Positions 14,584 through 23,354 of a stretch of 27,566 nt of DNA are shown piece by piece (positions within the stretch are counted from its first letter, which is position 1; every line of letters starts with the position of its first letter). Origin of the DNA: Tenderia sp965602225 (GTDB taxonomy: Bacteria; Pseudomonadota; Gammaproteobacteria; Tenderiales; Tenderiaceae); NCBI GenBank assembly GCA_965602225.1, contig CBFCYE010000034.1, positions 1 through 27,566 of the forward strand. The letters run 5' to 3'. Both the position numbers and the translations under genes were made by a program. The notes beneath the pieces are model-generated. The model was given only the letters and a program-made list of their open reading frames with translations, was not told the origin of the DNA and made no database searches.

Positions 14584-15682
14584 ATGCTGGAAATCAACAC
14601 TATCGTTCGTCAGATCAAAGATATGCAGGGACGTACCGATTCCCTTAGGGGGTATCTTTGACTTTGAAAACAAACAAGAGCGGCTAGTTGAAGTTGAGCT
14701 GGAACTGGCGGATCCTGCTATTTGGAATGACCAGGAACGGGCCCAGTCCCTGGGACGGGAGCGCTCTGAGTTAGAGCTGGTGGTTAAAACCATCATTGAT
14801 CTGGACGCCAACCTGGCCGAGGCCGAAGAGTTGCTGGTGTTAGGTGCTGAGGATGATGATCAGGATACGGTCGACTCGGTAGAGTCTGATTTGGCAGAGC
14901 TGGCAAAGCGGCTTGAGGTTCTAGAGTTTCGACGGATGTTTTCTGGCGAGATGGATCCCAATAGTGCCTTCCTGGAAATTCAATCTGGTTCTGGCGGCAC
15001 CGAGGCCCAGGATTGGGCCAATATCCTGTTGCGTATGTATTTGCGCTGGGGCGAGCGTCGCGGTTTCAAAACAGAATTGATTGAATGCTCCGATGGTGAA
15101 GTGGCTGGAATCAAGGGTGCCACCATCCATTTTGAGGGTGAGTATGCCTATGGTTGGCTGCGTACTGAGACCGGTGTCCATCGGCTAGTGCGTAAGTCAC
15201 CGTTTGATTCGGGCAATCGCCGTCATACCTCGTTTGCTTCAGTGTTTGTTTCGCCTGAGGTGGATGATGACATCGATATCGACATCAATCCGGCTGATCT
15301 GCGTATCGATGTTTACCGCGCCAGTGGTGCTGGCGGTCAGCACGTTAATAAGACTGAATCGGCAGTGCGTATCACCCATCAGCCAACAAACATCGTGGTA
15401 CAGTGCCAAAACGATCGCTCGCAGCACAAGAACAAGGCCACTGCCATGAAGCAGCTCAAGGCCAAATTGTATGAATTTGAGATGATGAAACGGGCTGGCG
15501 ACCAGCAGCTTATTGAGGAATCTAAATCTGATATCGGCTGGGGCAGTCAGATCCGTTCTTATGTGCTGGATCAGTCCCGCATCAAGGATCTACGTACCGG
15601 CGTTGAGACCGGTAATACCCAGGCAGTGTTGGACGGTGATCTGGATCAATTTATTGAGGCCAGCTTAAAGAGCGGTCTGTAA
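14584..15682 (+). CDS. prfB: Peptide chain release factor 2, with programmed +1 frameshift
   Basis: RF2 ends translation at UGA and UAA. The gene is in two frames: 25 codons from ATG 14584 to CTT 14656-14658, then an in-frame TGA at 14659-14661. A +1 shift that skips the T at 14659 continues with GAC at 14660 for 340 more codons, giving 365 aa, as in E. coli. The slippery site CTTAGGGGGTATCTTTGAC carries the internal Shine-Dalgarno-like AGGGGG and the CTT TGA C signal. This is the known autoregulatory device: low RF2 favours the shift. RF2 hallmarks are present: the SPF codon-recognition tripeptide (KSPFDSG) and the catalytic GGQ (RASGAGGQHVN). It is followed by lysS after 25 bases. Confidence 0.97.
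14644..14662 (+). promoter_or_regulatory. prfB programmed +1 frameshift site
   Basis: CTT AGG GGG TAT CTT TGA C reproduces the classical element: the AGGGGG pairs with the 16S anti-Shine-Dalgarno, three bases before the CUU slippery codon and the UGA stop. Reading resumes at GAC (14660-14662), giving LRGYLDFENK, in step with other RF2 proteins. Confidence 0.97.
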
Positions 15683-15707
15683 GTAACTAATTTAAAGAGT
15701 TGTAGCA

Positions 15708-17207
15708 ATGACACAAGAACAACAGCCACAAGATGAACACAAACTCATCGCCGAACGTCGCGCCAAGCTGGTTGAAATCCGTGAAAAACGGATTGCCTTC
15801 CCCAGCGATTTTCGCCGCAATGTCATGGCCGGTGAGTTGCAGGCCGAATATGGCGAGAAGGAAAACGAGGCCCTTGAGGCCGAGCCGGTCAGGGTCAAGA
15901 TCGCTGGCCGCCTGATGGCCAAGCGGGTGATGGGCAAGGCCAGCTTTGCCCAGTTGCTGGATCAGTCCGGGCGTATGCAGATATTCATTCAACGCGACAG
16001 TGTTGGTGAGGATGTCTATAAAGAATTCAAGACCTGGGATGTGGGCGATATCTTTGCTGCTGAGGGAGTGATGTTTCGTACCAAGACTGGTGAGCTGTCG
16101 GTTAAGGCCGATGCCATCCGTTTGTTGACCAAGTCGCTGCGGCCGCTGCCTGACAAGTTTCATGGTCTTGAAGACCAGGAGACTCGCTACCGTCAGCGCT
16201 ACCTTGATCTGATCATGAACGATGCCTCACGTGAGACCTTTCGTATCCGTACCCGCATCATCAAACACATTCGCAGTTATCTTGATAACAAGGGCTTCAT
16301 GGAAGTCGAAACACCCATGATGCACGCCATCCCTGGTGGTGCCACAGCACGTCCATTTGCCACCCATCACAATGCCCTTGATCTGCCGATGTTCCTGCGT
16401 ATCGCGCCGGAGTTGTATCTGAAACGGCTGATTGTGGGTGGCTTTGAAAAGGTCTACGAGGTCAATCGCAACTTCCGTAATGAGGGTGTTTCGACGCGTC
16501 ATAATCCGGAATTCACCATGCTGGAGTTTTATGAGGCCTATTCTGATTACAATGATCTGATGGATCATACCGAAGAACTGCTGCGAACCATGGCACTGGA
16601 GATTCTTGGCGATACCAAGGTGCCATATCAGGGTGATATCTATGAATTCGGAAAACCATTTGCTCGCCTGACGGTGAAACAGTCGATCCTGTTTTATAAC
16701 CAAGACATTACCGAGGCCGAGTTGGATGATATCGATCAGGCTAGGGCCATTGCTGAGCGTCTTGGTATTCCGTTGAAAGATGGTTTTGGCCTGGGCAAGA
16801 TCCAGATTGAGATCTTTGAAAAGACGGTTGAGCATCTGCTTAAAGAGCCGACCTTTATCACGGCCTATCCTACCGAGGTATCACCGCTGGCGCGTCGCAA
16901 TGACGATAATCCATTTGTTACCGATAGATTTGAGTTTTTCATTGGTGGTCGCGAACTTGCCAATGGCTTTACCGAGTTGAATGATGCCGAGGATCAGGCT
17001 GAACGCTTCCGTAAGCAGGTGGAAGAGAAGGATGCCGGTGATGACGAGGCGATGCATTTTGATGCCGACTATGTCCGCGCCTTGGAGCACGGCATGCCGC
17101 CGACAGCAGGTGAGGGGATTGGTATCGATCGCCTGGTGATGTTGTTTACTGATGCGCCGTCGATCAGAGATGTGTTGTTGTTTCCGCATATGCGGCCAGA
17201 AGGATAG
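15708..17207 (+). CDS. lysS: Lysyl-tRNA synthetase, class II
   Basis: LysS charges tRNA-Lys with lysine in the cytoplasm. The protein has 499 aa, close to the E. coli enzyme. The N-terminal OB-fold anticodon-binding domain covers about residues 60-150 (VRVKIAGRLMAKRVMGKASF). Class II motif 1 contains GFMEVETPMMH, motif 2 is FRNEGVSTRHNPEFTMLE, and motif 3 is GIGIDRLVMLFTDAPSIRD near the C-terminus. It follows prfB after 25 bases with a weak ribosome binding site (aaagag), the usual prfB-lysS operon. A terminator lies 15 bases past its stop. Confidence 0.97.
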   Translation: MTQEQQPQDEHKLIAERRAKLVEIREKRIAFPSDFRRNVMAGELQAEYGEKENEALEAEPVRVKIAGRLMAKRVMGKASFAQLLDQSGRMQIFIQRDSVGEDVYKEFKTWDVGDIFAAEGVMFRTKTGELSVKADAIRLLTKSLRPLPDKFHGLEDQETRYRQRYLDLIMNDASRETFRIRTRIIKHIRSYLDNKGFMEVETPMMHAIPGGATARPFATHHNALDLPMFLRIAPELYLKRLIVGGFEKVYEVNRNFRNEGVSTRHNPEFTMLEFYEAYSDYNDLMDHTEELLRTMALEILGDTKVPYQGDIYEFGKPFARLTVKQSILFYNQDITEAELDDIDQARAIAERLGIPLKDGFGLGKIQIEIFEKTVEHLLKEPTFITAYPTEVSPLARRNDDNPFVTDRFEFFIGGRELANGFTELNDAEDQAERFRKQVEEKDAGDDEAMHFDADYVRALEHGMPPTAGEGIGIDRLVMLFTDAPSIRDVLLFPHMRPEG

Positions 17208-17221
17208 GTCTTATTTGAGGC

Positions 17222-17254
17222 AAAAAAAACCGGCTGAAATAGCCGGTTTTTTTT
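17222..17254. terminator. Bidirectional terminator between lysS and the HDOD gene
   Basis: A perfect 14-bp stem with eight A on the left, the core CCGGCT / AGCCGG and eight T on the right encloses the 5-base loop GAAAT. It ends the prfB-lysS transcript and, on the minus strand, the HDOD pair. Confidence 0.93.
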
Positions 17255-17276
17255 ATCAGATAATTATGTTCTTTGT

Positions 17277-18116
17277 TTAAGTTCGGAACATGTTTTGAAT
17301 CATGTTCACTTCTTCCTGTGCCTCTTCAATGACATTGATACTTTCCTCTGGCGTCAGCCCCAGCTTTTTAAAGGCGGTCGCCTCGGCCCAGTCACGTTTG
17401 GCCAGGGGGTGAGGGGTGCCGATATGGCTGAGGATATTGGCCACGGTGACTACATCGACATAATCAACGCCGTCGCCTGAGTCATAGTTAAGATCTTCGT
17501 GGTTGGAAACTACGTCAATTAGCTCCTGAGGAAAGTTCCAGTCGTCAAGAATGGTGGTGCCGATTAAGTTGTGGATCTTGGCAACAACGTTTTGCAGCAG
17601 TTCTTCATCTTCAAGCTCAGGGATGTTGGCTGCCTCTGTATAGATAGGGATGGCGCCAATATCGTGGATTAGCCCGGCTAACATGGCTTGGTCCGGTTTT
17701 AATTTGGTGAATTTACGTGCCAGTATCATGCTGATGGCAGCTACCTTGGTGCTGTGTAACCAGAGTTCCTTGAGGTGCCTTTCAATAGCGGGGTTAGCGC
17801 CTTTCTGATAGAGCTGCTCCATCACCAGGCCGGTCACAATATTGCGCACCACGTTCTGGCCTAGACGGCTGATAGCGTTCTGTAGATTTTCTATCGGGGT
17901 TGAGGGGCGATAGAGTGGGCTGTTGGCGACTTGTAAAAGTTTAGTTGTAATGACCGGGTCGGCACCAATGGTGATGGCGACCTTGGCGGCTGATGAATCA
18001 GGATCCTGTACTACCTCACGTATCTTCAGGGCAACCTCAGGCAGGGTTGGTAGAACGATACGATTGTTGTTTATATCGTCGAAAAACTTTGACAAGATTT
18101 GGTTTTCAAGTGCCAC
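17277..18116 (-). CDS. HDOD-domain signalling protein (HDIG copy)
   Basis: This is a 279-aa protein made almost entirely of one HDOD domain, a non-catalytic relative of HD phosphohydrolases found in bacterial signal transduction. Conserved blocks are LPTLPEVALKIR (22-33), LLQVANSPLY (60-69), the helix with His121 (WLHSTKVAAIS), AGLIHDIGAIP (147-157, HDIG at 151-154) and VVSNHEDLN. The start is GTG 18116, with aagga ~8 bases upstream. It is the downstream member of a tandem pair; over the first 160 ungapped residues about 46% are identical to the next gene by my hand count. The 42-base gap suggests co-transcription. The partner and signal are unknown. Confidence 0.9.
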   Translation of the reverse strand: MALENQILSKFFDDINNNRIVLPTLPEVALKIREVVQDPDSSAAKVAITIGADPVITTKLLQVANSPLYRPSTPIENLQNAISRLGQNVVRNIVTGLVMEQLYQKGANPAIERHLKELWLHSTKVAAISMILARKFTKLKPDQAMLAGLIHDIGAIPIYTEAANIPELEDEELLQNVVAKIHNLIGTTILDDWNFPQELIDVVSNHEDLNYDSGDGVDYVDVVTVANILSHIGTPHPLAKRDWAEATAFKKLGLTPEESINVIEEAQEEVNMIQNMFRT

Positions 18117-18158
18117 AATAATTCCTTACAATGTGCTATAGAAAGTGTCTGTAACCAA

Positions 18159-19004
18159 TTAACCTGAAATGATTTTTTGTATTTCGGCGATATCTGCCTG
18201 GGCTTCGATTAAGGCATTAATACTTTGCTCGGGGGTTAAGCCGAGCTTGTTGAAAGCAGGTATGGTATTCCAATCTACTGAGCTGTATTTGTTGTTGGTT
18301 TTGCCCATGAAACTGTGCAGACTGGCGACCATTACTACATCGGTGTAGTCGGCTTCAGGACCTGGGTCACGATTGATGTCTTCATGCTCAGCCGCCACCT
18401 GGATTAGCTCTGCTGGGAAGTGCCACTCTTCCAATATCAAGCGGCCGATCTCGGGATGGAGTTTGTCAATGATGCGGTATAGCATCTCCTTGTCTGCGAT
18501 GATCTCTGGAGATTTCGCGGCGCGTTTGAGTATAGGCAGCATGCCGATATTATGGATTAGCCCGGCTAGCATGGCTTCATCCGAATTAAGCTTGGTAAAG
18601 CGTTTGGCCAGAACGTGACTAATGGCCGCAACCCTGGCTCCATGAACCCAAATTTTGAGTAGATCTTTTTTGATCGGGCCCATTTGATTGGCCTGGTATA
18701 GCTGCTGCATTACCAGACTGGCAACCACATTGCGGACACAAATTCCGCCTAGACGAATCACTGCAGTGCGTACATTTTCAACAGAGTTAAGTCCCTTGAA
18801 AAAGACACTGTTGGCCACCTGGAGCAGGCGGGCTGACAGGGCGGCATCTGTGCCCACAAGCGCTGCAATTTTGTCGGGTGAGACATTTGGGTCATCAACT
18901 AGCTTTCTGACCTTAAGTGCTACCTCGGGCAGGGTGGGCAATTCAAGCTGCCCTTTACTGACATCTTCCATCAATGTGGCGATGAATTTGTCTTCCGCAT
19001 TCAC
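18159..19004 (-). CDS. HDOD-domain signalling protein (HNIG copy)
   Basis: This is the 281-aa paralogue of the next gene, collinear without gaps through at least residue 160. The shared blocks are LPTLPEVALKVR, LLQVANS, WVHGARVAAIS and KLGLTPEQSINALIEAQ. At residues 151-154 it has HNIG where its sister has HDIG, so the Asp that defines the HD pair is replaced by Asn. HDOD domains are in general thought not to be enzymes, and this change fits a binding or scaffold role. It is the upstream gene of the pair and lies 59 bases after the ygfZ stop, on the same strand, so it may share the ygfZ transcript. Confidence 0.9.
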   Translation of the reverse strand: MNAEDKFIATLMEDVSKGQLELPTLPEVALKVRKLVDDPNVSPDKIAALVGTDAALSARLLQVANSVFFKGLNSVENVRTAVIRLGGICVRNVVASLVMQQLYQANQMGPIKKDLLKIWVHGARVAAISHVLAKRFTKLNSDEAMLAGLIHNIGMLPILKRAAKSPEIIADKEMLYRIIDKLHPEIGRLILEEWHFPAELIQVAAEHEDINRDPGPEADYTDVVMVASLHSFMGKTNNKYSSVDWNTIPAFNKLGLTPEQSINALIEAQADIAEIQKIISG

Positions 19005-19063
19005 TTAAATAGACCCCGTTTTACTTTTATTTGATATTGCTTAAGCTATCGGCCATGTTTGTT

Positions 19064-20032
19064 TTAACTCAAGTTATCCAGTGGATAAGGCAGGGGTTTG
19101 AGCGTTAGTGGTGAGGCTTTGCTTTCATGCTGATGTAATGTCTGATTTTCGGCGGATTCGATTTCCACCACGATGAGCAGATCGCTGCCGCCATCGGCGG
19201 CGGGTTGAGCAATTACCACAACACCTGTTTTGCGTGGCTCGTCGCCGTGTACGAATATGCTGTCACCGGGCTGGGCTATGGTCTCATCGTCATTATGGAC
19301 CAGATACATACGGCGTTTCAGTTTGCCCAGATACTGCATCCGAGCGACCACTTCCTGGCCGGGATAACAGCCTTTTTTGAAGCTTAGTCCATCAATCGCC
19401 TGCAGGTTGAGCATTTGCGGCACAAAGGCCTCAACATTGGCCAGTTTGATGACCGGGATGGCTGCGTGGATGTCGAGCAGTTGCCAGGCATTGGTCGATA
19501 CTTCTTTAACAAAGGTGCCGAGTTTGTTGTTGAGTGATTTAATCTCTTTAGCCGGGCCAACAATCTGGAAACGCGGGTGTGGACCGGGAATACGAATAAT
19601 ACTGATGTTTTCGTTGGTTACCACCTGATTGATCGCCTCTGGCGGCTGACCAACCATGGCCATCAGTTTTTGTTCTGAGTTGGGGCCTGAAACACCAAGC
19701 TGGCTAATGCTGTCACTCTCATCTGTCAGGGTTACCTTGGACATCAGTACGAACATGCTTAGGCGTTTGTGGGTTGCTTCAATCAGCTCTCGCGGCATGC
19801 TGAGGTAATAGGCATCATTGGCTTTGAATATGCGGAACAAGGCCAGGATGCGACCCTTGGGACTGCAATAGGTGCTTAACTGGCTGCTGTTTTCGTTTAC
19901 ACCCTGTTGCAAATCATTGGTGAACTGGGCGTGCAAAAAGGTTTCTGCATCATCCCCAACGACCTTGATCAAACCATAATCACTTAGTACGGTAACAATG
20001 TCGGCATTCAAAACTGCTTCAAATTCGTTCAT
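19064..20032 (-). CDS. ygfZ: Folate-binding Fe-S maturation protein YgfZ
   Basis: YgfZ is a GcvT-like tetrahydrofolate-binding protein that supports the synthesis or repair of iron-sulfur clusters. The protein has 322 aa. The family signature KGCYPGQE is intact at residues 220-227, including the functionally important Cys222, followed by VVARMQYLGKLKRRMY. The N-terminal region HAQFTNDL with CSPKGRI at 56-62 is also typical. It is transcribed away from sdhC, with 123 bases between the two starts. The neighbourhood suits the role, since succinate dehydrogenase SdhB carries three Fe-S clusters. In E. coli ygfZ sits next to sdhE and ygfX, so the association is old but the arrangement differs. Confidence 0.93.
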   Translation of the reverse strand: MNEFEAVLNADIVTVLSDYGLIKVVGDDAETFLHAQFTNDLQQGVNENSSQLSTYCSPKGRILALFRIFKANDAYYLSMPRELIEATHKRLSMFVLMSKVTLTDESDSISQLGVSGPNSEQKLMAMVGQPPEAINQVVTNENISIIRIPGPHPRFQIVGPAKEIKSLNNKLGTFVKEVSTNAWQLLDIHAAIPVIKLANVEAFVPQMLNLQAIDGLSFKKGCYPGQEVVARMQYLGKLKRRMYLVHNDDETIAQPGDSIFVHGDEPRKTGVVVIAQPAADGGSDLLIVVEIESAENQTLHQHESKASPLTLKPLPYPLDNLS

Positions 20033-20155
20033 GATTCGCTTCTATATTGTATGGGAATTAACAGAATGGTTCTGCTAGATCCCGAATCATAGCGTAGTCT
20101 TGGCCTAGAAGTAATGTTGGACTAATATGGGCACTCAGATACACTAAGAGCTTGT

Positions 20156-20542
20156 ATGAAAAATAAAAAAACTGACACAAGACCGGTTAACCTGAACCTG
20201 CTGAAAATTAGGCAGCCAATTACCGCGATTGCCTCCATTGGCCACCGAATCTCCGGTGTGCTGTTATTCCTGTCCATTCCGTTTGTTATCTGGATGCTCG
20301 ATAGATCATTGCAAGGTCCGCCGGGCTATGCTGATGTCACGGCATTATTTGATAACGGTTTGATAAAAATATTGGCACTGTTGTTTGCATGGTCAGCGGC
20401 ACATCACTTCTTCGCTGGAATACGTTTTCTGCTGCTTGATATAGAGATTGGTCTCGACCTGGCAACAGCCCGAACGTCTGCCATGGTTGTTAATGTGTTG
20501 GGCGTGATCGGTGTATTGATCGCAACGGTTATGATTTTATGA
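20156..20542 (+). CDS. sdhC: Succinate dehydrogenase cytochrome b556 subunit
   Basis: SdhC is one of two membrane anchors of complex II, binding heme b and ubiquinone. The 128-aa protein has the signature RPVNLNLLKIRQPITAIASI near the N-terminus, HRISGVLLFL (His32 region) and HHFFAGIRFLLLD in the second half, with three hydrophobic helices. Its TGA overlaps the sdhD ATG (ATGA, 20539-20542). The ATG has only a weak aagag ahead of it. It is the first gene of sdhCDAB-sdhE-ygfX. Confidence 0.93.
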   Translation: MKNKKTDTRPVNLNLLKIRQPITAIASIGHRISGVLLFLSIPFVIWMLDRSLQGPPGYADVTALFDNGLIKILALLFAWSAAHHFFAGIRFLLLDIEIGLDLATARTSAMVVNVLGVIGVLIATVMIL

Positions 20543-20880
20543 GCTGGCGTATGAGTGGTTTAAATGCTTGGTTGTTGCAGCGTATCAGTGCTGTTTATTT
20601 AGCTGGATTTCTGGTTTATTTTCTTGTCACATTATTGGCCTGTGCTCCAGAGTCATACGCCGACTGGCATGACTGGATGTCATCCATTCCGATGGCGTTG
20701 GCGACCACGCTGTTTTTTATTGCCCTGTTGTCCCATGCCTGGGTCGGCATGCGTGATGTGTTGCTCGATTATGTGAAACCCTTTGCCTTGCGCTTAAGCA
20801 TGTTGGTATTGCTAGCGGTTGGTCTGGTGGTGATGGGCCTGTGGGTTGTTCGTATTTTATTAACAGGAGCACCAGCCTAG
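20539..20880 (+). CDS. sdhD: Succinate dehydrogenase hydrophobic anchor subunit
   Basis: SdhD completes the membrane domain of complex II. The 113-aa protein has three helices. The motif QRISAVYLAGFLVYFL near the start and LLSHAWVGMRDVLLDYVKP in the middle are characteristic; the His of SHAWVGM is the expected heme ligand. It overlaps sdhC by 4 bases and the proposed sdhA start by 1 base, so translation of the operon is tightly coupled. Confidence 0.93.
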   Translation: MSWRMSGLNAWLLQRISAVYLAGFLVYFLVTLLACAPESYADWHDWMSSIPMALATTLFFIALLSHAWVGMRDVLLDYVKPFALRLSMLVLLAVGLVVMGLWVVRILLTGAPA

Positions 20881-22649
20881 TGAGTAGTTCAATTCCAGTC
20901 CGTAGATTTGACACGCTGGTGATTGGTGCCGGTGGTGGTGGTCTGCGTGCTGCCTTGCAAATGGCCCAGGCCGATGCCCATGTAGCAGTGGTCTCCAAGG
21001 TTTTTCCAACCCGTTCCCATACTGTGGCGGCCCAGGGTGGCATGAATGCCGCGTTGGCCAATGTGTTGCCGGATAATTGGCATTGGCACATGTTCGATAC
21101 CATCAAGGGCAGTGACTATCTGGCTGATCAGGATGCGGTGGAATACATGTGTCGCGCAGCCCCTAGATTGGTGGTTGAGTTGGAGCATGCGGGGGTGCCA
21201 TTCTCGCGTCTCGATAACGGCAAGATCTATCAGCGGCCATTCGGCGGCCAGAGTCAGAATTTCGGTGGTGATCAGGCGGCCCGTACCTGTGCTGCGGCTG
21301 ATCGTACCGGTCATGCAATTTTACATTCACTGTATCAACAGAACATCCATGCCAAGACCCATTTCTTTGATGAATATCTGGCGCTGGATCTAATCTATGA
21401 CGATGACGGCACTATCCTAGGGGCCGTGGTGATGGAGATAGAAACCGGCGAGACGATGATCATCGAGGCCAAGGCCACCTTGCTGGCCACCGGTGGTGCA
21501 GGGCAGATCTTCCGCACCAACACCAACGCCCATATCAATACTGGTGACGGTATGGGTATGGCCTTGCGTGCGGGCATTCCATTGCAAGATATGGAGTTCT
21601 TCCAGTTTCATCCTACCGGTATTGCCGGCAAGGGCATGTTGATTACCGAGGGTGCCCGAGGTGAGGGTGGTTATCTTCTGAATAAAGATGGCGAGCGGTT
21701 CATGGAACGCTATGCCCCCAATGCCAAAGATCTGGCTAGCCGTGATGTGGTCAGTCGAGCCATCTACACTGAAGTGAAAGAGGGGCGTGGCTGCGGTCCC
21801 AATGCCGATCACGTCATGCTCAAGCTTGATCATCTTGGTACGGATGTGATTCAAAAACGTCTGCCCGGGATTCGTTCGACCATTCAAACCTTTTTAAATC
21901 TTGATCCGGTAAACGAAGCTATCCCTGTTTACCCAACGGCGCACTATACCATGGGTGGTATTCCTACCAATCGTCATGGTCAGGTGGTTGCACCTATGGG
22001 GCAAACGGCTGAAGAGGCAGTGCAAGGTTTGTACGCGGTGGGTGAGTGTGCTTGTGTCTCGGTGCATGGTGCTAATCGTCTCGGCGGTAACTCGTTGCTG
22101 GATATTGTGGTGTTTGGTCGTGCCGCCGGCAATCACATCATCGAATACCTCAAAGAAAATCGTCATCACCGTCCAATCAGCGGTGACAGTATCGACAAGG
22201 CCATGGCCCGTTTGGCTCGCTGGGATCAGAAGGGTGAGGGCGAGTCGGTTAGACAGCTTAAGGATGAGTTGAAGAAGACCATGGAGGATTACTGTGGTGT
22301 ATTCCGCACGGATGAGATTTTGGCCGAAGGTGTAGAAAAGATGATAGCGCTGGAAGCACGTCTCAAGAACGCCCGTCTGCAGGATCACAGTCGAGTATTC
22401 AATACTGCCCGAGTCGAAGCGCTGGAGCTTGAAAATCTGATGGACATCGCCTTGGCGACAGTCTGTTCGGCCCATGCTCGCCAGGAGAGTCGCGGTGCCC
22501 ATTCGCGCATGGACTATCCAGACCGTGATGATGAACGCTGGCTCAAGCACAGCCTGTTTTTCAAAGAAGGGCGCAAGCTTGATTACAAACCGGTACGAAT
22601 GAAGCCTTTGAGCGTTGATTCATTCCCACCCAAAGCTAGAGTTTACTAG
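20880..22649 (+). CDS. sdhA: Succinate dehydrogenase flavoprotein subunit
   Basis: SdhA oxidises succinate to fumarate on a covalently bound FAD. I place the start at GTG 20880, which shares its G with the sdhD TAG stop; AGGAG lies 10 bases upstream, and the protein is then 589 aa, one more than E. coli SdhA. A frame from 20841 would add 13 residues inside sdhD. Visible features: the dinucleotide motif GAGGGGLRAA at 16-25, His47 in TRSHTVAAQGG for FAD attachment, and the active-site stretches HPTGIAGKGMLITEGARGEGG (21 residues spanning the His and Arg of the substrate site) and HGANRLGGNSLLD. SdhE, encoded downstream, catalyses or aids the flavinylation. Confidence 0.96.
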   Translation: MSSSIPVRRFDTLVIGAGGGGLRAALQMAQADAHVAVVSKVFPTRSHTVAAQGGMNAALANVLPDNWHWHMFDTIKGSDYLADQDAVEYMCRAAPRLVVELEHAGVPFSRLDNGKIYQRPFGGQSQNFGGDQAARTCAAADRTGHAILHSLYQQNIHAKTHFFDEYLALDLIYDDDGTILGAVVMEIETGETMIIEAKATLLATGGAGQIFRTNTNAHINTGDGMGMALRAGIPLQDMEFFQFHPTGIAGKGMLITEGARGEGGYLLNKDGERFMERYAPNAKDLASRDVVSRAIYTEVKEGRGCGPNADHVMLKLDHLGTDVIQKRLPGIRSTIQTFLNLDPVNEAIPVYPTAHYTMGGIPTNRHGQVVAPMGQTAEEAVQGLYAVGECACVSVHGANRLGGNSLLDIVVFGRAAGNHIIEYLKENRHHRPISGDSIDKAMARLARWDQKGEGESVRQLKDELKKTMEDYCGVFRTDEILAEGVEKMIALEARLKNARLQDHSRVFNTARVEALELENLMDIALATVCSAHARQESRGAHSRMDYPDRDDERWLKHSLFFKEGRKLDYKPVRMKPLSVDSFPPKARVY

Positions 22650-22661
22650 AGAGAATCAGTA

Positions 22662-23354
22662 ATGCGTTTTTCTATTTACCGCTACAACCCTGAAACCGAC
22701 GATAAACCCTATATGCAGGAGTTTGAGGTTAAGGTGCATGCTGGCATGATGCTGCGTGATGCCTTATTGGATATTAAGGTGCAGGACGAAAGTTTTTCCT
22801 TTAGACACTCGTGTGGCGAAGGTGTCTGTGGTTCAGATGGGGTCAACATCAACGGGACTAATGGTCTGGCTTGCGTGACACCTATTTCGGTACTTAAAGA
22901 GCCCATTGAAGTACGGCCTTTCCCCGGACGGCCTGTGATTCGTGATCTGGTGGTAGACATGACCCAGTTCTATCATCAATATCGTTCAGTAAAACCCTAT
23001 TTGACCGTGCATGATCCCGAGCCGGAAGAAGAGTATCGCCAGTCACCAGAAGAACGTGAAAAGCTCGATGGTCTGTATGAATGTATTTTGTGCGGCTGTT
23101 GCTCCACCGCCTGTCCATCTTTCTGGTGGAATCCGGACAAGTTCCGTGGCCCTGCTGCCTTGTTGCAATCCTATCGTTTCATCGCCGACAGCCGTGACCA
23201 GGCCACCGCTCAGCGCCTGGAAGAACTGGAAGGGCCTTATCGACTGTTCCGCTGTCACAGCATCATGAATTGCACTAACGTCTGTCCCAAGGGTCTCAAC
23301 CCCACCAAGGCGATAGGCGAAATCAAAAAGATCATGCTCAAAAACAATACCTGA
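22662..23354 (+). CDS. sdhB: Succinate dehydrogenase iron-sulfur subunit
   Basis: SdhB carries electrons from FAD to quinone through three clusters. The protein has 230 aa. The [2Fe-2S] ligands are Cys51, Cys56, Asp59 and Cys71 (SCGEGVCGSDG). The [4Fe-4S] ligands are Cys141, Cys144, Cys147 and Cys208. The [3Fe-4S] ligands are Cys151, Cys198 and Cys204. The motif CGCCSTACPSFWWNPDKF is typical. It follows sdhA by 12 bases, and its TGA shares one base with the sdhE ATG (TGATG). Confidence 0.97.
   Translation: MRFSIYRYNPETDDKPYMQEFEVKVHAGMMLRDALLDIKVQDESFSFRHSCGEGVCGSDGVNINGTNGLACVTPISVLKEPIEVRPFPGRPVIRDLVVDMTQFYHQYRSVKPYLTVHDPEPEEEYRQSPEEREKLDGLYECILCGCCSTACPSFWWNPDKFRGPAALLQSYRFIADSRDQATAQRLEELEGPYRLFRCHSIMNCTNVCPKGLNPTKAIGEIKKIMLKNNT

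Noticed and set aside
14584..14661. Internal TGA in prfB as a sign of a broken gene
   Set aside because: The TGA lies in the canonical programmed frameshift element, and both frames join to a full-length RF2.
16227..16835. Long minus-strand frame (202 codons) opposite lysS
   Set aside because: It is antisense to conserved class II synthetase motifs, without its own signals.
20117..20145. TTGGAC-N17-TACACT as the sdh promoter
   Set aside because: Spacing is ideal, but the -35 matches at only three positions, and the start would fall ~4 bases before the sdhC ATG, leaving no room for a ribosome binding site. Leaderless translation is possible but unsupported.
21894..22550. Long minus-strand frame (218 codons) opposite sdhA
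   Set aside because: It is the antisense shadow of a strongly conserved gene, with no ribosome binding site and a His/Thr-rich, unnatural composition.
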